From positions 4,440,703 to 4,504,702 of the forward strand of contig NZ_CP110806.1 of the NCBI RefSeq assembly GCF_026184235.1: a stretch of 64,000 nucleotides of DNA, read 5' to 3'. A program made the position numbers and the translations under genes. Every line of letters begins with the position of its first letter. Position 1 is the stretch's first letter. The notes beneath the pieces are model-generated. The model saw nothing but the letters and a program-made list of their open reading frames with translations, was not told the DNA's origin and did not search any database. The stretch comes from Cellulomonas sp. S1-8 (lineage in GTDB: Bacteria; Actinomycetota; Actinomycetes; Actinomycetales; Cellulomonadaceae). Below are positions 49,285 to 60,323 of this stretch, piece after piece.

Positions 49285-51123
49285 GTGACGGAAGAGGTCG
49301 GCCGGGGCACGGTGCTCGCGGGGCGTTACCGGGTGGTCGACGCGTTGCCGTCGGACCTCGCGGGCGTCTCCGTCTGGCGCGCCACGGACCAGATCCTCGA
49401 CCGCCCCGTGCGGGTGCGCGTGCTGCAGTCCGGCGCCGTCGCGCCCGCGCTCGACGCGGCCCGTCGTGCCGCGCTCGTCACCGACGCCCGCCTGGTGCGC
49501 GTCCTCGACGTCGGCATGCACGAGGGCGTCGGGTACGTGGTGTCCGAGCAGATCACCGGCGCGTCCCTCGCCCAGCTCGTCGAGCGTGGCGCGCTCACGC
49601 CCGACCAGGCGCGCGCGGTGGTCGGCGAGGCCGCGTCGGCGCTCGAGGTCGCGCGCCGCCGCGGGGTGCACCACCTGGCCCTGCGGCCGTCGGTCGTGCA
49701 CGTGTCCGCCGACGGTCGCGTCCTCGTCTCGGGTCTCGCCATCGACGCGGCGCTGCTCGGCAGCGGCCACGGGGACTCCCGCGCGACGAGCCGCACGGAC
49801 ACCGTCGACCTCGTCCGGCTGCTGTACACGGGTCTGACCGGTCGTTGGCCTGCCGCCCGGGACGACGCGCGCACCACGACCGTGCCGCCCGCGCCCGTGC
49901 TCGACGGTATCCCCGTCCCGCCCGGCGAGCTCGTCGCGGACGTCCCGAACGACCTCGACACGCTGTGCGCGGTGACGTTCGGTCCGCACGACGACGGCCC
50001 GCACACCCCGGGCGACCTGGTGCACGAGCTGGAGCCGTGGGGTGAGATCCGGGTGGGCCGCTCGGCCGACGACCCCGACGGTCGACCCGCCGTCGCCGCG
50101 GTCCCGGCCTTCCGGGACCTCGAGCCCGAGGAGCCGACCGCGCCCGTCCGCGTCGCTCGGCAGTCGGTGCGCTCGGCGTTCGACGAGCTGCCGTCCGGCG
50201 CCACGCGCCCTGGTACGCCCCCGCCCGCGCCGCCCGCGCGCAACGGCACCGGTGCGGCGGCCCGGGGCGGTGAGCGCCCCGGCGTGATGCCGGCAGCCGG
50301 CGCCGCCGTGAGTGCCGCCGCCATGTCGGGCGCCGCCGCCGGGGCCGGGTCGCCCCCGCCGCCCGCCCTGCCCACGACGCTCCCGCCCCTGCCGTACGAC
50401 CCCGAGCCCGAGCCGTGGGACGACGGCGTCGGCTTCACCGACGACCCCTTCGCGTTCGTCGAGGAGGAGGAGGAGACGCGCCGACGGTTCGACCCGACCG
50501 CGCTGATCCTCGTGCTCGTCGGCATCGCCGTGCTCATCGGGCTCGTGTTCGCGGCGCGGGCGTTGTTCACCTCGCCCGTCGGCGAGCGTGAGCCCGGCGC
50601 CGAGCAGACCACCGTCGAGGAGGAGCCTGCCGCGACGGACGACACGGCACCGGAGCCGCCGGCCGCGGAGGAGCCCGAGGCGCCCGCCGGCGGTACGCCC
50701 CCGGCGATCGCGTCGATCCTGACGTTCGACCCGACGGACCCCGCGGGCGAGCGGGTCGAGAACGTCGAGCTCGCGATCGACGGCGACCCGGCGACGTTCT
50801 GGTTCTCCTACACCTACAACCGCCCGGACTTCGGGGGGTTGAAGGAGGGCATCGCCCTCGAGCTGACGCTGGCCGCCGAGACCGAGGTCAGCGGCGTGAC
50901 GCTGCGGGTCAACGGCACCGGCGGCAACGCCGAGGTGCGCGCCACGACCGGCGTCGCGCCGACGCAGGGCGACCTGCTGGCCTCGTCGACGCTCGGCCAG
51001 GAGACCGCCCTGACGTTCGCCGCCCCGGTACGCACGTCGACCCTCGTCGTGTGGTTCACGGAGCTGCCGACCAACGCGGCGGGCCAGTTCCGGCTCGAGA
51101 TCACGGAGATCGAGGTCTCCTGA
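49285..51123 (+). CDS. MurJ-associated pseudokinase with outer discoidin-like domain
   Basis: A 612-residue protein. Residues 1-250 are kinase-like ([37 protein letters not shown]) but the catalytic HRD position reads HHLALRPS and the DFG position reads VSGLAID, so it should lack activity. A Pro-rich linker follows, then a TM helix near 410-430 ([20 protein letters not shown]), and an outer domain ([20 protein letters not shown] to EITEIEVS) of discoidin-like sandwich form. In mycobacteria the same parts are fused to MurJ. GTG 49285 has GGAGGAGG upstream. Confidence 0.8.
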   Translation: MTEEVGRGTVLAGRYRVVDALPSDLAGVSVWRATDQILDRPVRVRVLQSGAVAPALDAARRAALVTDARLVRVLDVGMHEGVGYVVSEQITGASLAQLVERGALTPDQARAVVGEAASALEVARRRGVHHLALRPSVVHVSADGRVLVSGLAIDAALLGSGHGDSRATSRTDTVDLVRLLYTGLTGRWPAARDDARTTTVPPAPVLDGIPVPPGELVADVPNDLDTLCAVTFGPHDDGPHTPGDLVHELEPWGEIRVGRSADDPDGRPAVAAVPAFRDLEPEEPTAPVRVARQSVRSAFDELPSGATRPGTPPPAPPARNGTGAAARGGERPGVMPAAGAAVSAAAMSGAAAGAGSPPPPALPTTLPPLPYDPEPEPWDDGVGFTDDPFAFVEEEEETRRRFDPTALILVLVGIAVLIGLVFAARALFTSPVGEREPGAEQTTVEEEPAATDDTAPEPPAAEEPEAPAGGTPPAIASILTFDPTDPAGERVENVELAIDGDPATFWFSYTYNRPDFGGLKEGIALELTLAAETEVSGVTLRVNGTGGNAEVRATTGVAPTQGDLLASSTLGQETALTFAAPVRTSTLVVWFTELPTNAAGQFRLEITEIEVS

Positions 51124-51286
51124 GCCGAGCACCCGGCGAACGTCCGCGGAACGCCGGGGGAACGCCCGAGGACGGGTGCACGACGGGAACAGAAGCGCCC
51201 TACGATCGGTTGGACGAGCCAGCAGCAGGTCCGCCCTGCGCCCCTGTCGCCCACCGGCGACGCCGACCGACTCAGCGAGGCACACC

Positions 51287-52312
51287 GTGACCGACTCCGC
51301 CGTGCAGCCCACCCCGACCGACGTGCACGACCTCGTCGTCGTGGGGTCCGGGCCGGCCGGGTACACCGCCGCGATCTACGCCGCGCGGGCCGGGCTCGCG
51401 CCCGTCGTCCTCGCCGGCTCCGTGACCGCGGGCGGCGCCCTGATGAACACCACCGAGGTCGAGAACTTCCCTGGTTTCCCCGACGGGATCCAGGGCCCCG
51501 AGCTCATGGACTCCATGCAGAAGCAGGCCGAGAAGTTCGGCGCCCAGGTGCTGTGGGACGACGCGACGTCGCTCGACCTGACGGGGGACGTCAAGGTCGT
51601 CACGACCGGCAGCGGCGACGTGTTCCGCGCCCGCTCCGTGATCCTCGCGACCGGCTCGGCGTACCGCGAGCTCGGTCTGCCGGACGAGAAGAGACTGTCG
51701 GGCCGCGGCGTGTCGTGGTGCGCGACGTGCGACGGCTTCTTCTTCCGCGACCAGGACATCCTCGTCGTGGGCGGCGGCGACTCCGCGGTCGAGGAGGCGA
51801 CGTTCCTGTCGCGCTTCGGCAAGACCGTCACGATGATCCACCGTCGCGACGAGCTGCGGGCGTCGAAGATCATGGCCGACCGCGCGGCCGCCGACCCGAA
51901 GATCTCGTTCGCGTGGAACTCCGAGGTCGTCGCGATCCTGGGCGAGTCCAAGGTCACCGGGGTCACGCTGCGCGACACCGTCACGGGTGAGACCCGCGAC
52001 GTCGACGCCGGCGGGCTGTTCGTCGCGATCGGTCACGTGCCGCGCTCGGAACTGCTGATCGGCCAGGTCGACCTCGACGAGAACGGTTACGTCCAGGTCG
52101 AGGGGCGGTCCACGCGGACCAACCTCACCGGCGTCTTCGCGTGCGGCGACCTCGTGGACCACACCTACCGGCAGGCCATCACGGCGGCCGGCTCGGGGTG
52201 CGCTGCGGCCCTCGACGCGCAGCACTTCCTCGCGTCGTTGACGGATGTCGCCGACCCGATCGTCCCGGCCGACGGATCCGTCGGTCCCGTCCCCCACGAG
52301 GAGCTGGTGTGA
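51287..52312 (+). CDS. trxB: Thioredoxin reductase
   Basis: A 341-residue flavoprotein. [20 protein letters not shown] is the FAD motif, [10 protein letters not shown] carries the redox Cxx[21 protein letters not shown] binds NADPH, and [20 protein letters not shown] the second FAD segment. Length is typical apart from a short N-terminal extension. It reduces thioredoxin with NADPH. GTG 51287 was chosen. Overlaps trxA by 4 nt (GTGA). Confidence 0.96.
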   Translation: MTDSAVQPTPTDVHDLVVVGSGPAGYTAAIYAARAGLAPVVLAGSVTAGGALMNTTEVENFPGFPDGIQGPELMDSMQKQAEKFGAQVLWDDATSLDLTGDVKVVTTGSGDVFRARSVILATGSAYRELGLPDEKRLSGRGVSWCATCDGFFFRDQDILVVGGGDSAVEEATFLSRFGKTVTMIHRRDELRASKIMADRAAADPKISFAWNSEVVAILGESKVTGVTLRDTVTGETRDVDAGGLFVAIGHVPRSELLIGQVDLDENGYVQVEGRSTRTNLTGVFACGDLVDHTYRQAITAAGSGCAAALDAQHFLASLTDVADPIVPADGSVGPVPHEELV

Positions 52313-52641
52313 GCACCGTCGACGTCACGGACCTGACCTTCGAGGCGGAGGTCCTGCGCAGCGACGTCCCCGTCGTCGTGGACTTCTGGGCGCCGTGGTG
52401 CGGCCCCTGCCGCCTCGTGTCGCCGGTCCTCGACGAGCTGTCCGAGGAGTACGCGGGTCGCCTGAAGGTCGTCAAGGTGAACGCGGACGAGAACCCGGGG
52501 CTCAGCGAGGACTTCAAGGTCCAGTCCATCCCCTTCATCGCCTTCTTCACGGGCGGCGAGATGGAGAACAGCCTCGTGGGGGCTCGGCCCAAGGCCGTGC
52601 TCAAGGCAGCTGTCGAGGAGCTGCTCGCCGCGCAGGCCTGA
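52309..52641 (+). CDS. trxA: Thioredoxin
   Basis: A 110-residue thioredoxin with the active site WAPWCGPCR, the cis-proline stretch SIPFIAFF and the buried aspartate (VVVDFW). It is the substrate of the adjacent reductase and supplies electrons to ribonucleotide reductase and repair enzymes. It is the last gene of the trxBA operon and is followed by a 110-base gap and a strong hairpin. Confidence 0.96.
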   Translation: MSTVDVTDLTFEAEVLRSDVPVVVDFWAPWCGPCRLVSPVLDELSEEYAGRLKVVKVNADENPGLSEDFKVQSIPFIAFFTGGEMENSLVGARPKAVLKAAVEELLAAQA

Positions 52642-52755
52642 GTGCGCTCAGCAGCGTGGTCGCGCAGTCGGATGTACGTCGGCGCCACCCACGTCTGTAC
52701 GTTCGAGCCGGTTGAGGGGCCTGACCAGGGCGGACACTGCTCATCCTCTGGACCA

Positions 52756-52790
52756 CACGACCCCGCCGCGGACGTCGCGGCGGGGTCGTG
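52756..52790. terminator. Bidirectional terminator between trxA and parB
   Basis: CACGACCCCGCCGCG (52756-52770), loop GACGT, CGCGGCGGGGTCGTG (52776-52790): perfect 15-bp stem between convergent genes. Confidence 0.88.
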
Positions 52791-52793
52791 CTG

Positions 52794-53930
52794 TCAGTTC
52801 TTCAGGACGCCCGGGTCCTCCGGGGCGAGCGCCCCGAGGATGCGGTTGAGGTCCTGGACCGACGCGAACTCGACCGTCAGCTTGCCCCGCGTCTTGCCGA
52901 GGTCGACCTTGACGCGCGTCTCGAACCGGTCCGACAGGCGCGAGGCGAGCTCGTCCAGCGCCTCGTTGCGGACCCCTGCCCGCGGACGCTGCCGCCGCGT
53001 CGGCGCGCTCTCGTCGCCGCCGAGCGACACGATCTCCTCGACCGCCCGGACCGACAGGCCCTCGGAGACCACGCGCTGCGCCAGTCGCTCGATCGCGGCG
53101 CCGTCGCTGAGGCCGAGCAGCGCACGCGCGTGACCCGCCGACAGCACGCCGGCGGCGAGCCGACGCTGCACCAGCGGAGGCAGGCGCAGCAGGCGCAGCG
53201 TGTTGGAGATCTGAGGGCGGGACCGGTGGATCCGGGCCGCGAGCTGCTCGTGCGTGCACCCGAAGTCGTCGAGCAGCTGCTGGTACGCGGCCGCCTCCTC
53301 GAGCGGGTTGAGCTCCGCACGGTGCAGGTTCTCCAGGAGCGCGTCCCGCAGCAGGTCCGCGTCGTCGGTCTCGCGCACGATGGCGGGGATCGTCGCGAGC
53401 CCCGCCTCCTGGGTGGCGCGCCAGCGGCGCTCCCCCATGATCAGCTCGTAGCCGTCCTCCGCCGCACGGACGACGACCGGCTGCAGCACGCCGATCTCGC
53501 GGATCGAGCCGACCAGCTCGGCCAGCGCGTCCTCGTCGAAGACGTGGCGGGGCTGGCGCGGGTTCGGACGGATCGAGCCGACGGGCAGCTCGGCGAAGCG
53601 CGCGCCGGGCACCGGGAGCAGCCCGGTGTCGTCCGCGGTGTCGGGGACTGCCGTGGCTGCTGCGACACCCGTGGGCGTGTCCGTCGACTCGGGCGGCGCG
53701 TCGGTCGACGGCGTCGAGTCCTGCCCGTCCGCCGGGGGCGCTGCTGCCGGGCCACCGGCCAGCGCCGCCTCCGCTGCGGCGACAGCCGCCGCCTCCGCGT
53801 CCGCCTCGGCCTTGACGGTGTCGGGGAAGAACACGTCGACCGGTCGGTCTCCGGTGCTGCGCGGGGTGTCGAGCCCGGTCGGGATGAGTGCTCCCAGACC
53901 GCGGCCCAGACCGCGACGCTTCTCGCTCAC
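52794..53930 (-). CDS. parB: Chromosome partitioning protein ParB
   Basis: A 378-residue ParB/Spo0J. It begins [19 protein letters not shown], the conserved end that touches ParA. After a disordered alanine-rich stretch (45-105) come [33 protein letters not shown] (CTPase box), [16 protein letters not shown], the HTH that reads parS ([20 protein letters not shown]) and the C-terminal dimer domain. It spreads from the parS sites on the right of this window. Its ATG overlaps parA by 4 nt. Confidence 0.96.
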   Translation of the reverse strand: MSEKRRGLGRGLGALIPTGLDTPRSTGDRPVDVFFPDTVKAEADAEAAAVAAAEAALAGGPAAAPPADGQDSTPSTDAPPESTDTPTGVAAATAVPDTADDTGLLPVPGARFAELPVGSIRPNPRQPRHVFDEDALAELVGSIREIGVLQPVVVRAAEDGYELIMGERRWRATQEAGLATIPAIVRETDDADLLRDALLENLHRAELNPLEEAAAYQQLLDDFGCTHEQLAARIHRSRPQISNTLRLLRLPPLVQRRLAAGVLSAGHARALLGLSDGAAIERLAQRVVSEGLSVRAVEEIVSLGGDESAPTRRQRPRAGVRNEALDELASRLSDRFETRVKVDLGKTRGKLTVEFASVQDLNRILGALAPEDPGVLKN

Positions 53931-56203
53931 TTGTCCTCCTGTGCAGGGCCGCCCGGTACGCCGGCGGGGATGTCGGTGGCGCCGGGAACGGCGCGCTCGG
54001 CCAGCTCACGTGCGGCCTCGAGGTACGCCAGCGCACCCGACGAGCCGCCGTCGTAGGTCATGACCGTCTGCCCGTAGCTCGGCGCCTCGGAGATCCGCAC
54101 CGAGCGGGGCACCGTGGTACGCAGCGTCCGCTCCGGGAAGTGCGTGCGGACCTCCTGCGCCACCTGCTGCGCGAGGTTGGTCCGTGCGTCGTACATGGTC
54201 AGCAGGATCGTCGACACCGCGAGCCGAGGGTTCAGGTGCGCCTGGATCAGCTCGATCGTCTTGAGGAGCTGGGAGAGACCCTCGAGCGCGTAGTACTCGC
54301 ACTGGATCGGGATCAGCACCTCACGGGCGACGACGAAGGCGTTGACCGTGAGGAGCCCCAGGCTCGGCGGGCAGTCGACGAAGACGTAGTCGAGCTGGTC
54401 CATCCCCTGCGCGATCCGCCACTCCATGTAGGCGTCGAGGGCGGTCCGGAGGCGCGTCTCCCGCGCCACCATCGACACCAGCTCGATCTCGGCGCCCGAC
54501 AGGTCGATGGTGGCCGGCAGGCACCACAGGCCCGGGACGTCCGGGCTCTCCTGCACGGCCTCGTGCATGGGCGCGGAGTCGACGAGCACCTCGTAGATCG
54601 AGGGTGTCCCCGCCCGGTGATCCACCCCCAGCGCCGTCGACGCGTTGCCCTGGGGATCGTTGTCCAGGACGAGCACCTGCAACCCCGCCTGCGCGAGGGC
54701 CGCCGCCAGGTTGACGGTGGTCGTGGTCTTGCCGACGCCGCCCTTCTGGTTCGCGACGGTGATGACACGGGTCCGCTCAGGCCGTGGGAACTTGCGTCCG
54801 CGGAGCTCGATGCGCCGACGTGCGTCGAGCTGGATCTCGGCCAGGAGAGGCGTGTCGGCCGAGGGTCGCGGGAGGCTGTCGACGAGGGCGGCACGATGCG
54901 CCTCCTCGGAGTCAGGAGCAGCGGTCGTGGTGCGCTCATGCGCCGCGTCGGGACGCAGTGCGCCAGGCAGGTCTTCCACTGTGCCTCTCTCGTCGTCCAC
55001 CGCTGGGAGTGGGGCGTCGTTGCTGGTCAGCGCGCGACCGTCTGCGGCCGGCCCGACCGGGGGGCCCGCCGGAGGGGCCGTCGCCACGGCCTGCTCCCTT
55101 GTCGCGCCGGACGCCTCCGGCGCGGGGGCAGTAGTCGCAGGTCCAGTAGTCGCAGGGCCAGTAGTCGCGGGAGCAATGGTCGCGGGGCCGGCAGTCGGGG
55201 CATCAGGCGTAAGGGCGTTGGAAGCGGGGACGTTGGGCGCGGGCGCGGTGAGCGCGGGCGCGTTGGGCGCGGCGGCAGCCAGCGCGGTGGTGTCCAGCGC
55301 GGCGTCGGCGGACGCGGGGGCGACGGCCGGGGGCGCGTCATCCGCTGCAGTGGCGTGAGCGGGAGTGTCCGATGCGGCCGTAGCCGGCGGTGTCGTCTGC
55401 CAGGGGTAGGCCGCGCCCATGTCCGCGACCGAGACGGGCTGCGGGCGTCCCGCCCTCCGGGGCCGAGTGTCACTCTCGGGCTCCGGCGCGATCGTCTCCA
55501 CGGCGGCAGGAGCGACGACGGCGGGGTTTGCGCCCTGAGAGGGAGAACCGGTCGACGACCCGGGGTGGTCCGCGGAGGTCGCGGTGACCCGCCCAGCGGC
55601 ATCGGCGTCGCGCGATGGCGTTTCACGTGAAACGGGCGCGGTGGGCGCCGACGTCGTGCCCTCCTGTCGCCCGCTCGCCATCACCGGAGCCGCTGCGGTT
55701 TCACGTGAAACGGGGGCGGACGCCGAGACGGCCGCGCTCCCTTGCTGGGTAACCGGCGCCGGCGCGTCGCTCGGGCTGGTCCCGCTGGCCGCATCCGCCG
55801 GGCGTCCGTCGGATGCCGGGCGGGCGCTCGGGCCCGAGCCGTTTGCCGACGGAGCGGCGTTGCCTGCCAGGTCCTCCGACGTCCAGCGAGGTGCGGACGC
55901 GGGGGGCACCGCCTGGGAGGATCCCGGGGTGGCTGCTCCGCCGGTGCGGTGCGGTTCGGTGACGGTGGCCGCGTCGGTTGGGCGGCCTGGTGCGTCAGCG
56001 ACAGGCTGCGCCCCCGCCGGAACCCACGCCGGGCCGGCGCTCGGCAGCGGACCGCCGAGGACGCCGAGGCTCTGTGGCCCGACCTCGTGAGCTGGAACTT
56101 GCGGGCTGCCCACCGCCTCGCCTGGGCTTGGCGGCGGTGCCGGCGCTGCTGCTGCGCGCTCGGCCGCCTCTCGTTCCTCTCGGCGCTTCTTCCTACCGAA
56201 CAC
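53927..56203 (-). CDS. parA: ParA ATPase with very long N-terminal extension
   Basis: A 758-residue protein. The last 280 residues are a normal Par[17 protein letters not shown] (deviant Walker A), [29 protein letters not shown]. The first 478 residues are low-complexity Pro/Ala/Thr sequence, with five 15-bp repeats at 55128-55200 (GPATT units) and two PVSRET peptides encoded by parS sites. It starts [12 protein letters not shown], basic. GTG 56203 was chosen with AAGGAG upstream; it overlaps rsmG by 11 nt. Usual ParA proteins are about 300 residues, so the tail is unusual but the frame is clean throughout. Confidence 0.88.
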   Translation of the reverse strand: MFGRKKRREEREAAERAAAAPAPPPSPGEAVGSPQVPAHEVGPQSLGVLGGPLPSAGPAWVPAGAQPVADAPGRPTDAATVTEPHRTGGAATPGSSQAVPPASAPRWTSEDLAGNAAPSANGSGPSARPASDGRPADAASGTSPSDAPAPVTQQGSAAVSASAPVSRETAAAPVMASGRQEGTTSAPTAPVSRETPSRDADAAGRVTATSADHPGSSTGSPSQGANPAVVAPAAVETIAPEPESDTRPRRAGRPQPVSVADMGAAYPWQTTPPATAASDTPAHATAADDAPPAVAPASADAALDTTALAAAAPNAPALTAPAPNVPASNALTPDAPTAGPATIAPATTGPATTGPATTAPAPEASGATREQAVATAPPAGPPVGPAADGRALTSNDAPLPAVDDERGTVEDLPGALRPDAAHERTTTAAPDSEEAHRAALVDSLPRPSADTPLLAEIQLDARRRIELRGRKFPRPERTRVITVANQKGGVGKTTTTVNLAAALAQAGLQVLVLDNDPQGNASTALGVDHRAGTPSIYEVLVDSAPMHEAVQESPDVPGLWCLPATIDLSGAEIELVSMVARETRLRTALDAYMEWRIAQGMDQLDYVFVDCPPSLGLLTVNAFVVAREVLIPIQCEYYALEGLSQLLKTIELIQAHLNPRLAVSTILLTMYDARTNLAQQVAQEVRTHFPERTLRTTVPRSVRISEAPSYGQTVMTYDGGSSGALAYLEAARELAERAVPGATDIPAGVPGGPAQEDK
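55620..55633. promoter_or_regulatory. parS site 1, inside parA
   Basis: GTTTCACGTGAAAC, the exact core of the bacterial centromere bound by ParB, read as codons for VSRET in parA. Confidence 0.9.
55698..55711. promoter_or_regulatory. parS site 2, inside parA
   Basis: GTTTCACGTGAAAC, exact, again encoding VSRET in the parA extension, 78 bases from site 1 (a multiple of three). Confidence 0.9.
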
Positions 56204-56879
56204 GCGGGCTCCTTCCTCGTACGGCAGACACGACCCGCGTGGGTTCGGTTCCGTCAATCGTCGACGCCTCGTGCACCTGACCGTCGATCAGGCCGACCGA
56301 CCTCATCACCTGCGCGGCAGCCGCCAGCTCCTCGGCCGCTCGCGCACCCTTCATCGCCAGCACCGAGCCGCCGTCACGCACCAGGGGTGCCGTCCAGCGG
56401 TACAGCTTCTCGAGCGGAGCCACCGCTCGTGCGGTGACGGCGTCTGCCTCGAGCGCGCCGTCGAGCTCCTGCGCTCGCGCGCGCCTGACCTCGACGTTCG
56501 TGAGCCCGGTGCGCTCCACTGCATCGTGCAGCCAGGCCACCCGTCGCTCCATGGGCTCCACGAGGACGACCTCGGCGCGGGGTCGCATCGCGGCGATGAC
56601 GATGCCAGGCAACCCCGCTCCCGATCCGACGTCGACGATCAGCCCGGTCTCCGGGAGGAAGGGGACGACCGCGGCGGAGTTGAGGAGATGCCGCTCCCAG
56701 AGTCGGCCGACCTCGCGCGGCCCGACGAGACCACGGAGCTCGCCCTCGTCCACCAGCAGCCGGTGGAACATCTCCACCGCGTCCCAGGCACCCCCGAAGA
56801 ACGCCGCGAGCCGGGGATCTCCCTCCCAGGGGTCGAGCAGGAGATCGCTCGCGATGTCTGCGCGCGGCAGGTCAGGCAC
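56193..56879 (-). CDS. rsmG: 16S rRNA (guanine-527-N7)-methyltransferase
   Basis: A 228-residue RsmG/GidB. FHRLLVDEGELRGLVGPREV, LWERHLLNSAAVVPFLPE and IVDVGSGAGLPGIVIAAMRP (SAM motif I) are diagnostic, with VLVEPMERRVAWL as motif II. It methylates G527 near the decoding site; loss gives low-level streptomycin resistance. GTG 56879 start; parS site 3 lies 14 bases upstream. Its end overlaps the parA start, so the operon reads rsmG-parA-parB as usual. Confidence 0.95.
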   Translation of the reverse strand: MPDLPRADIASDLLLDPWEGDPRLAAFFGGAWDAVEMFHRLLVDEGELRGLVGPREVGRLWERHLLNSAAVVPFLPETGLIVDVGSGAGLPGIVIAAMRPRAEVVLVEPMERRVAWLHDAVERTGLTNVEVRRARAQELDGALEADAVTARAVAPLEKLYRWTAPLVRDGGSVLAMKGARAAEELAAAAQVMRSVGLIDGQVHEASTIDGTEPTRVVSAVRGRSPRVR

Positions 56880-56892
56880 CCGTCGGCTCCCC

Positions 56893-56906
56893 GTTCCACG
56901 TGAAAC
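56893..56906. promoter_or_regulatory. parS site 3
   Basis: GTTCCACGTGAAAC, one change from the consensus, upstream of rsmG. Confidence 0.85.
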
Positions 56907-57203
56907 ACGCGACGATCCGTGAGCCGGATCGTCGCGCGCCTACGCTACCCCGCCGGTCCCTCGTCGGGAGCGCTCACCCGCCCGTTGGACGTGCCCGGTG
57001 TGTCACCACCTGTCCCCTGGCCGACCTCACTGTGCGGCTGGCGTCATCGGTCCGTCGTCCGCCGCCGTCGAGCTCTTGGGTGCCGCTCCGCGAACTACGA
57101 GCAACGCGATCTCCCGTCCGCGCCGGCGCAGTCCGGTCCTGGCCGCGTCTTGCGTGCGATTCCGCCCGAGGCCTCGAGACTCATGCCGTCTCTGCGGCAC
57201 CTC

Positions 57204-57653
57204 TCAGGGGTGTCTCGCGATGCGTCCGGTGGCGACCGGTCCGATCAGAGCGGCGAGGCCGTCCGGGTAGAGGGGGACCGCATCCTCGGAGAGGGAACGC
57301 CACACGCCCGTGACGAGAGGCTGGTCGAGACACGGTCGTCGCTCCGCCGCGTAGTCACCCGCGTGAGCCAGCTCGGCCTCGAACACCAGGACGATCTCAT
57401 GGCCCGGTCGCCCGTCGTAGGTGAACAGGTTCTCCAGCACCCCGAGCTGTCGGCCGACCGTGATGGCGAGTCCGTACTCCTCCTGCAGCTCCCGGACCAC
57501 GGTCTGTGACGCCGCCTCGCCGAACTCGATCCCCCCACCAGCCGGCCGGTGGAAGGTGAGTCCCGTGGTGGGCTCGACCACCTCGTCGACGAAGATCTGG
57601 GATGTGCCCGGCCGGCGGATCACCGCGAGGGCGAGGGCTCGGACAAGGGGCAC
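57204..57653 (-). CDS. NUDIX hydrolase near the origin
   Basis: A protein of about 149 residues. RALALAVIRRPGTSQIFVDE starts the fold, TFHRPAGGGIEFGEAASQTV followed by VRELQEEYGL holds the NUDIX box (G-x5-E-x7-R-E-L-x-E-E-x-G), and EIVLVFEAEL the next strand. GTG 57653 was chosen since the frame upstream is not protein-like. The substrate is unknown. The gap of about 300 bases to rsmG (56907-57203) has no gene. Confidence 0.72.
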   Translation of the reverse strand: MPLVRALALAVIRRPGTSQIFVDEVVEPTTGLTFHRPAGGGIEFGEAASQTVVRELQEEYGLAITVGRQLGVLENLFTYDGRPGHEIVLVFEAELAHAGDYAAERRPCLDQPLVTGVWRSLSEDAVPLYPDGLAALIGPVATGRIARHP

Positions 57654-58093
57654 GACACGAGCGTAGGCCGCGAAGCACGTCACGCAGTAGTCGATCGGTG
57701 AGGCGGTCGCCGTCGCCGGACAAAGGCTCGGCCGGCTCGCGACCGACCTGCGCGAGCGCATCGGGACGACGCCTGGCGTGATGCCCCTGCCGGGACCGCT
57801 GACCGAGCGCCCATCCGCACAGGTGTGCCGGGGATGAATAGCACGTCCAGCGCGTTGCTCGAACGGATCGCGCCGCCCGACTCGGGTGCGGGCGTCGGTG
57901 CACACGACGTCGTAGCCGCACTCACATGCGCCTGCCGGTGGTGCAGTCGTGCGCCCCCATGCCGACGACTCCACCTAGGCACGCTGAGCGAACCTGCGTG
58001 TTCGGGGCGCCGGCCCCCTCGGCCGTCCCACTCGCACGAGCGCGCGGCCGTCGTGACCGTCCCCTCGCAGGACGGCGCCTCGATGCCGCGCTC

Positions 58094-58107
58094 GTTTCAC
58101 GTGAAAC
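58094..58107. promoter_or_regulatory. parS site 4
   Basis: GTTTCACGTGAAAC, exact, in the gene-free region. Confidence 0.9.
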
Positions 58108-59684
58108 GGCGCGACTTCGCGGTCTGCATACTGCGGTCCGCGCGTCCCCGGTGTCCTCGCTCGCCGGGATCGAGGCCCATGTGGGCACAGGTCGCAGCAG
58201 CGTCCCTCCCCTGGCCCGCGATCCACACGCGAGAGGCGCTCGAGAACGCCCACCTATGACGCTCCGTCGGGGATCACACCCGCTGCGGCCGGGGCCACCC
58301 CCGGAGAGCGAGATCGTCGGGCCGCGTTCGCACCTGCCTTCGAGCGTCGCCTCCGAGGAGTGACCGGCGGTCGAGGGGCCGCGCATGCAGCCGAGCGAGA
58401 TAGCGCACCCGGCGGTAGTCGGTGGAGCGCACAAGGGTCGCGGCGGGTAGACCACGAGGTGGGCATACGGAGCGCACCTCGTTGGCGGGCTTCCTGCCGG
58501 GTAGGTCTCCCCTGTCACGAGTCGCGGACCTCCCCGAAGGACCCTCTTCCAGGCGTCGCGGACGAGCGCGCGTACCGTGACCAGCGCTCTCTCGAAGGAC
58601 CACCGCTCGGAACCCCACCACTGGACGCCAATCGCGCGGACGACCCGCATCTCTGCGCGTCGGGAGATCCCTGCCTCCACCGCCGGCCGTCCGACACTGA
58701 TCCCGCGCGCATGGCGGCGGGAGGACGGTCACGAATGCCCGCCCTCCGCCGGGTGACCACCGCCATCCAGCTGGCACGCACGAACGGCGACGCGACACCG
58801 AGGCACCGGCGCAAGCACCGGCCCCACAGGGCCACCATCGCCGACGAGGGCCACCACCGCCGACCAGCGGTCCATACGCACGCCTCGACCCCTCAACGGG
58901 CACCACCGCCAGCCACCCCCACCAAGGGCCCCTCCGTCAGGCAGCCCGCCCGCGCCCACAGCGCGACCCTCGACCGAGAAGTTCGGCGGCCACGGAACGG
59001 AGCCCAGTCGCGGCGACTGACCTCGCCCACCACACCTCGACTCATGGAGCAGCTCGACGGTCGGCCACCGAGGGAGCCCACCTACCCATGACCGGACGGG
59101 TCAGGCGCCCGTAGTCGCCCTCACGGCTGGGGTCGGCCTCATCTCGTCGGGTGACCTGCGCGGCGCCCGCTCTCTTCGCAAGCGGGTGCGATCTCCCAGA
59201 CCAGGATCGTCGCGGCCGGACAGGACCCGCGCCCGCGGGCGTGCCCTCAGGGCTGTGACCTGCGCATTCACTTCGATCCGTCTCCAGGACGGCATCTTCG
59301 AGGAGAATGACCACGGAGCCAGCAACCCTGTGCCCGGGGACCCGCACGGCCCCACGCCACCATCGCGCCGAGACGACGATCGCGTCCGAGGGCGAGTCGA
59401 CCGCACTCTTCTGAGAACCGCGCGGCAGGCGGGCTACGACTCGCAGTTGCACTCGACGCCGCGCGTCGCAGCCCGACGGAGCGCGCGTTCGGTGCAGAGC
59501 GGTCCTCCTGCGTCTCGTTCTCCACAGCTTCGCACCGCGCGCGACATTCTGCGTAGAGCGGGTCAGTGGCCCGGGGGCGACGAAGACGACGCGGACGCTG
59601 GAGGCCGGCTTTGGGCATCGAAGGCAGCAGTCTGCTCGCTGCGATCCGGTCCGCCTCCGGGAACCCCTCGCGATGCACAAGGCG

Positions 59685-59819
59685 CCAGGTGCTGGACGCA
59701 GGGCGCTGGGTGCCCGGTTGCCAGGTGCTGGACGCAGGGCGCTGGGTGCCCGGTTACCAGGTGCTGGACGCAAGACGTTGGGTGCCCGGTTGCCAGGTGC
59801 TGGGAGCCGGGTGCTGGAG
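59685..59819 (+). repeat. 36-bp tandem repeat, about 3.7 copies
   Basis: Copies at 59685-59720, 59721-59756 and 59757-59792, each beginning CCAGGTGCTGGACGCA and ending GTGCCCGGTT(G/A), plus a degenerate partial copy from 59793. Copies 1 and 2 differ at one base. No frame across it looks like a protein. Confidence 0.85.
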
Positions 59820-59951
59820 GCCGAGTGCTAGGAGTGGCTTCTGACCGCCGGCGTCGAGAGTGTGGGCCGCGCCGGCTCGGGCCGGCGGGTACGCAGGCGG
59901 TCGCCCGGCGTTTCGGCGCCGATCACGCTCGAGCGACCATCGCATGGCGGT

Positions 59952-59965
59952 GTTCCACGTGAAAC
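59952..59965. promoter_or_regulatory. parS site 5
   Basis: GTTCCACGTGAAAC, one change from consensus. Confidence 0.85.
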
Positions 59966-60156
59966 GGTGCGCCGAGGACGTTGCCGCAGGCAGCGACAAG
60001 CCCTCCTATCGCGCCCCGCATGTGCCACGTGGTGACAGCCCGAGGTCTTCCGCAGGCGTCCCGCCGTTCCTGTCACTGCGCCGACCGCGATCATCTCTGG
60101 ATCGCTCGCGTACACGCGGACCCAGATCCCGACAGACCGCACCACCCGCCGACCGT

Positions 60157-60170
60157 GTTTCACGTGAAAC
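60157..60170. promoter_or_regulatory. parS site 6
   Basis: GTTTCACGTGAAAC within TGTTTCACGTGAAACA (60156-60171), the full 16-bp parS consensus and the best copy here. Confidence 0.93.
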
Positions 60171-60309
60171 AGCACGGCCGCTGACGCCCGGCGGCCCGGT
60201 CGGGGCTGTCCGCACTTCGGCCGTTCAGCGGGCTCTCTACCCGGGCGACTACGGGCGAGCGCGACGAAGCCATGGCGCACACCGGTGAGCAAGTCGTTTC
60301 CGCACGCTT

Positions 60310-60323
60310 GTTTCACGTGGAAC
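60310..60323. promoter_or_regulatory. parS site 7
   Basis: GTTTCACGTGGAAC, one change from consensus. Confidence 0.85.

Noticed and set aside
45285..49310. A 1341-codon minus-strand open frame
   Set aside because: It is the antisense shadow of the NUDIX end, DUF6049 and murJ genes. Long shadows are expected at this GC content, and its translation is low-complexity with no domain.
57922..59091. Several open frames of 140-250 codons in the parS region
   Set aside because: None shows a domain, a ribosome site or the codon bias of neighbours, and frames on both strands look equally random.
59685..59819. CRISPR array
   Set aside because: The 36-bp units are directly adjacent with no unique spacers, and no cas genes are present.
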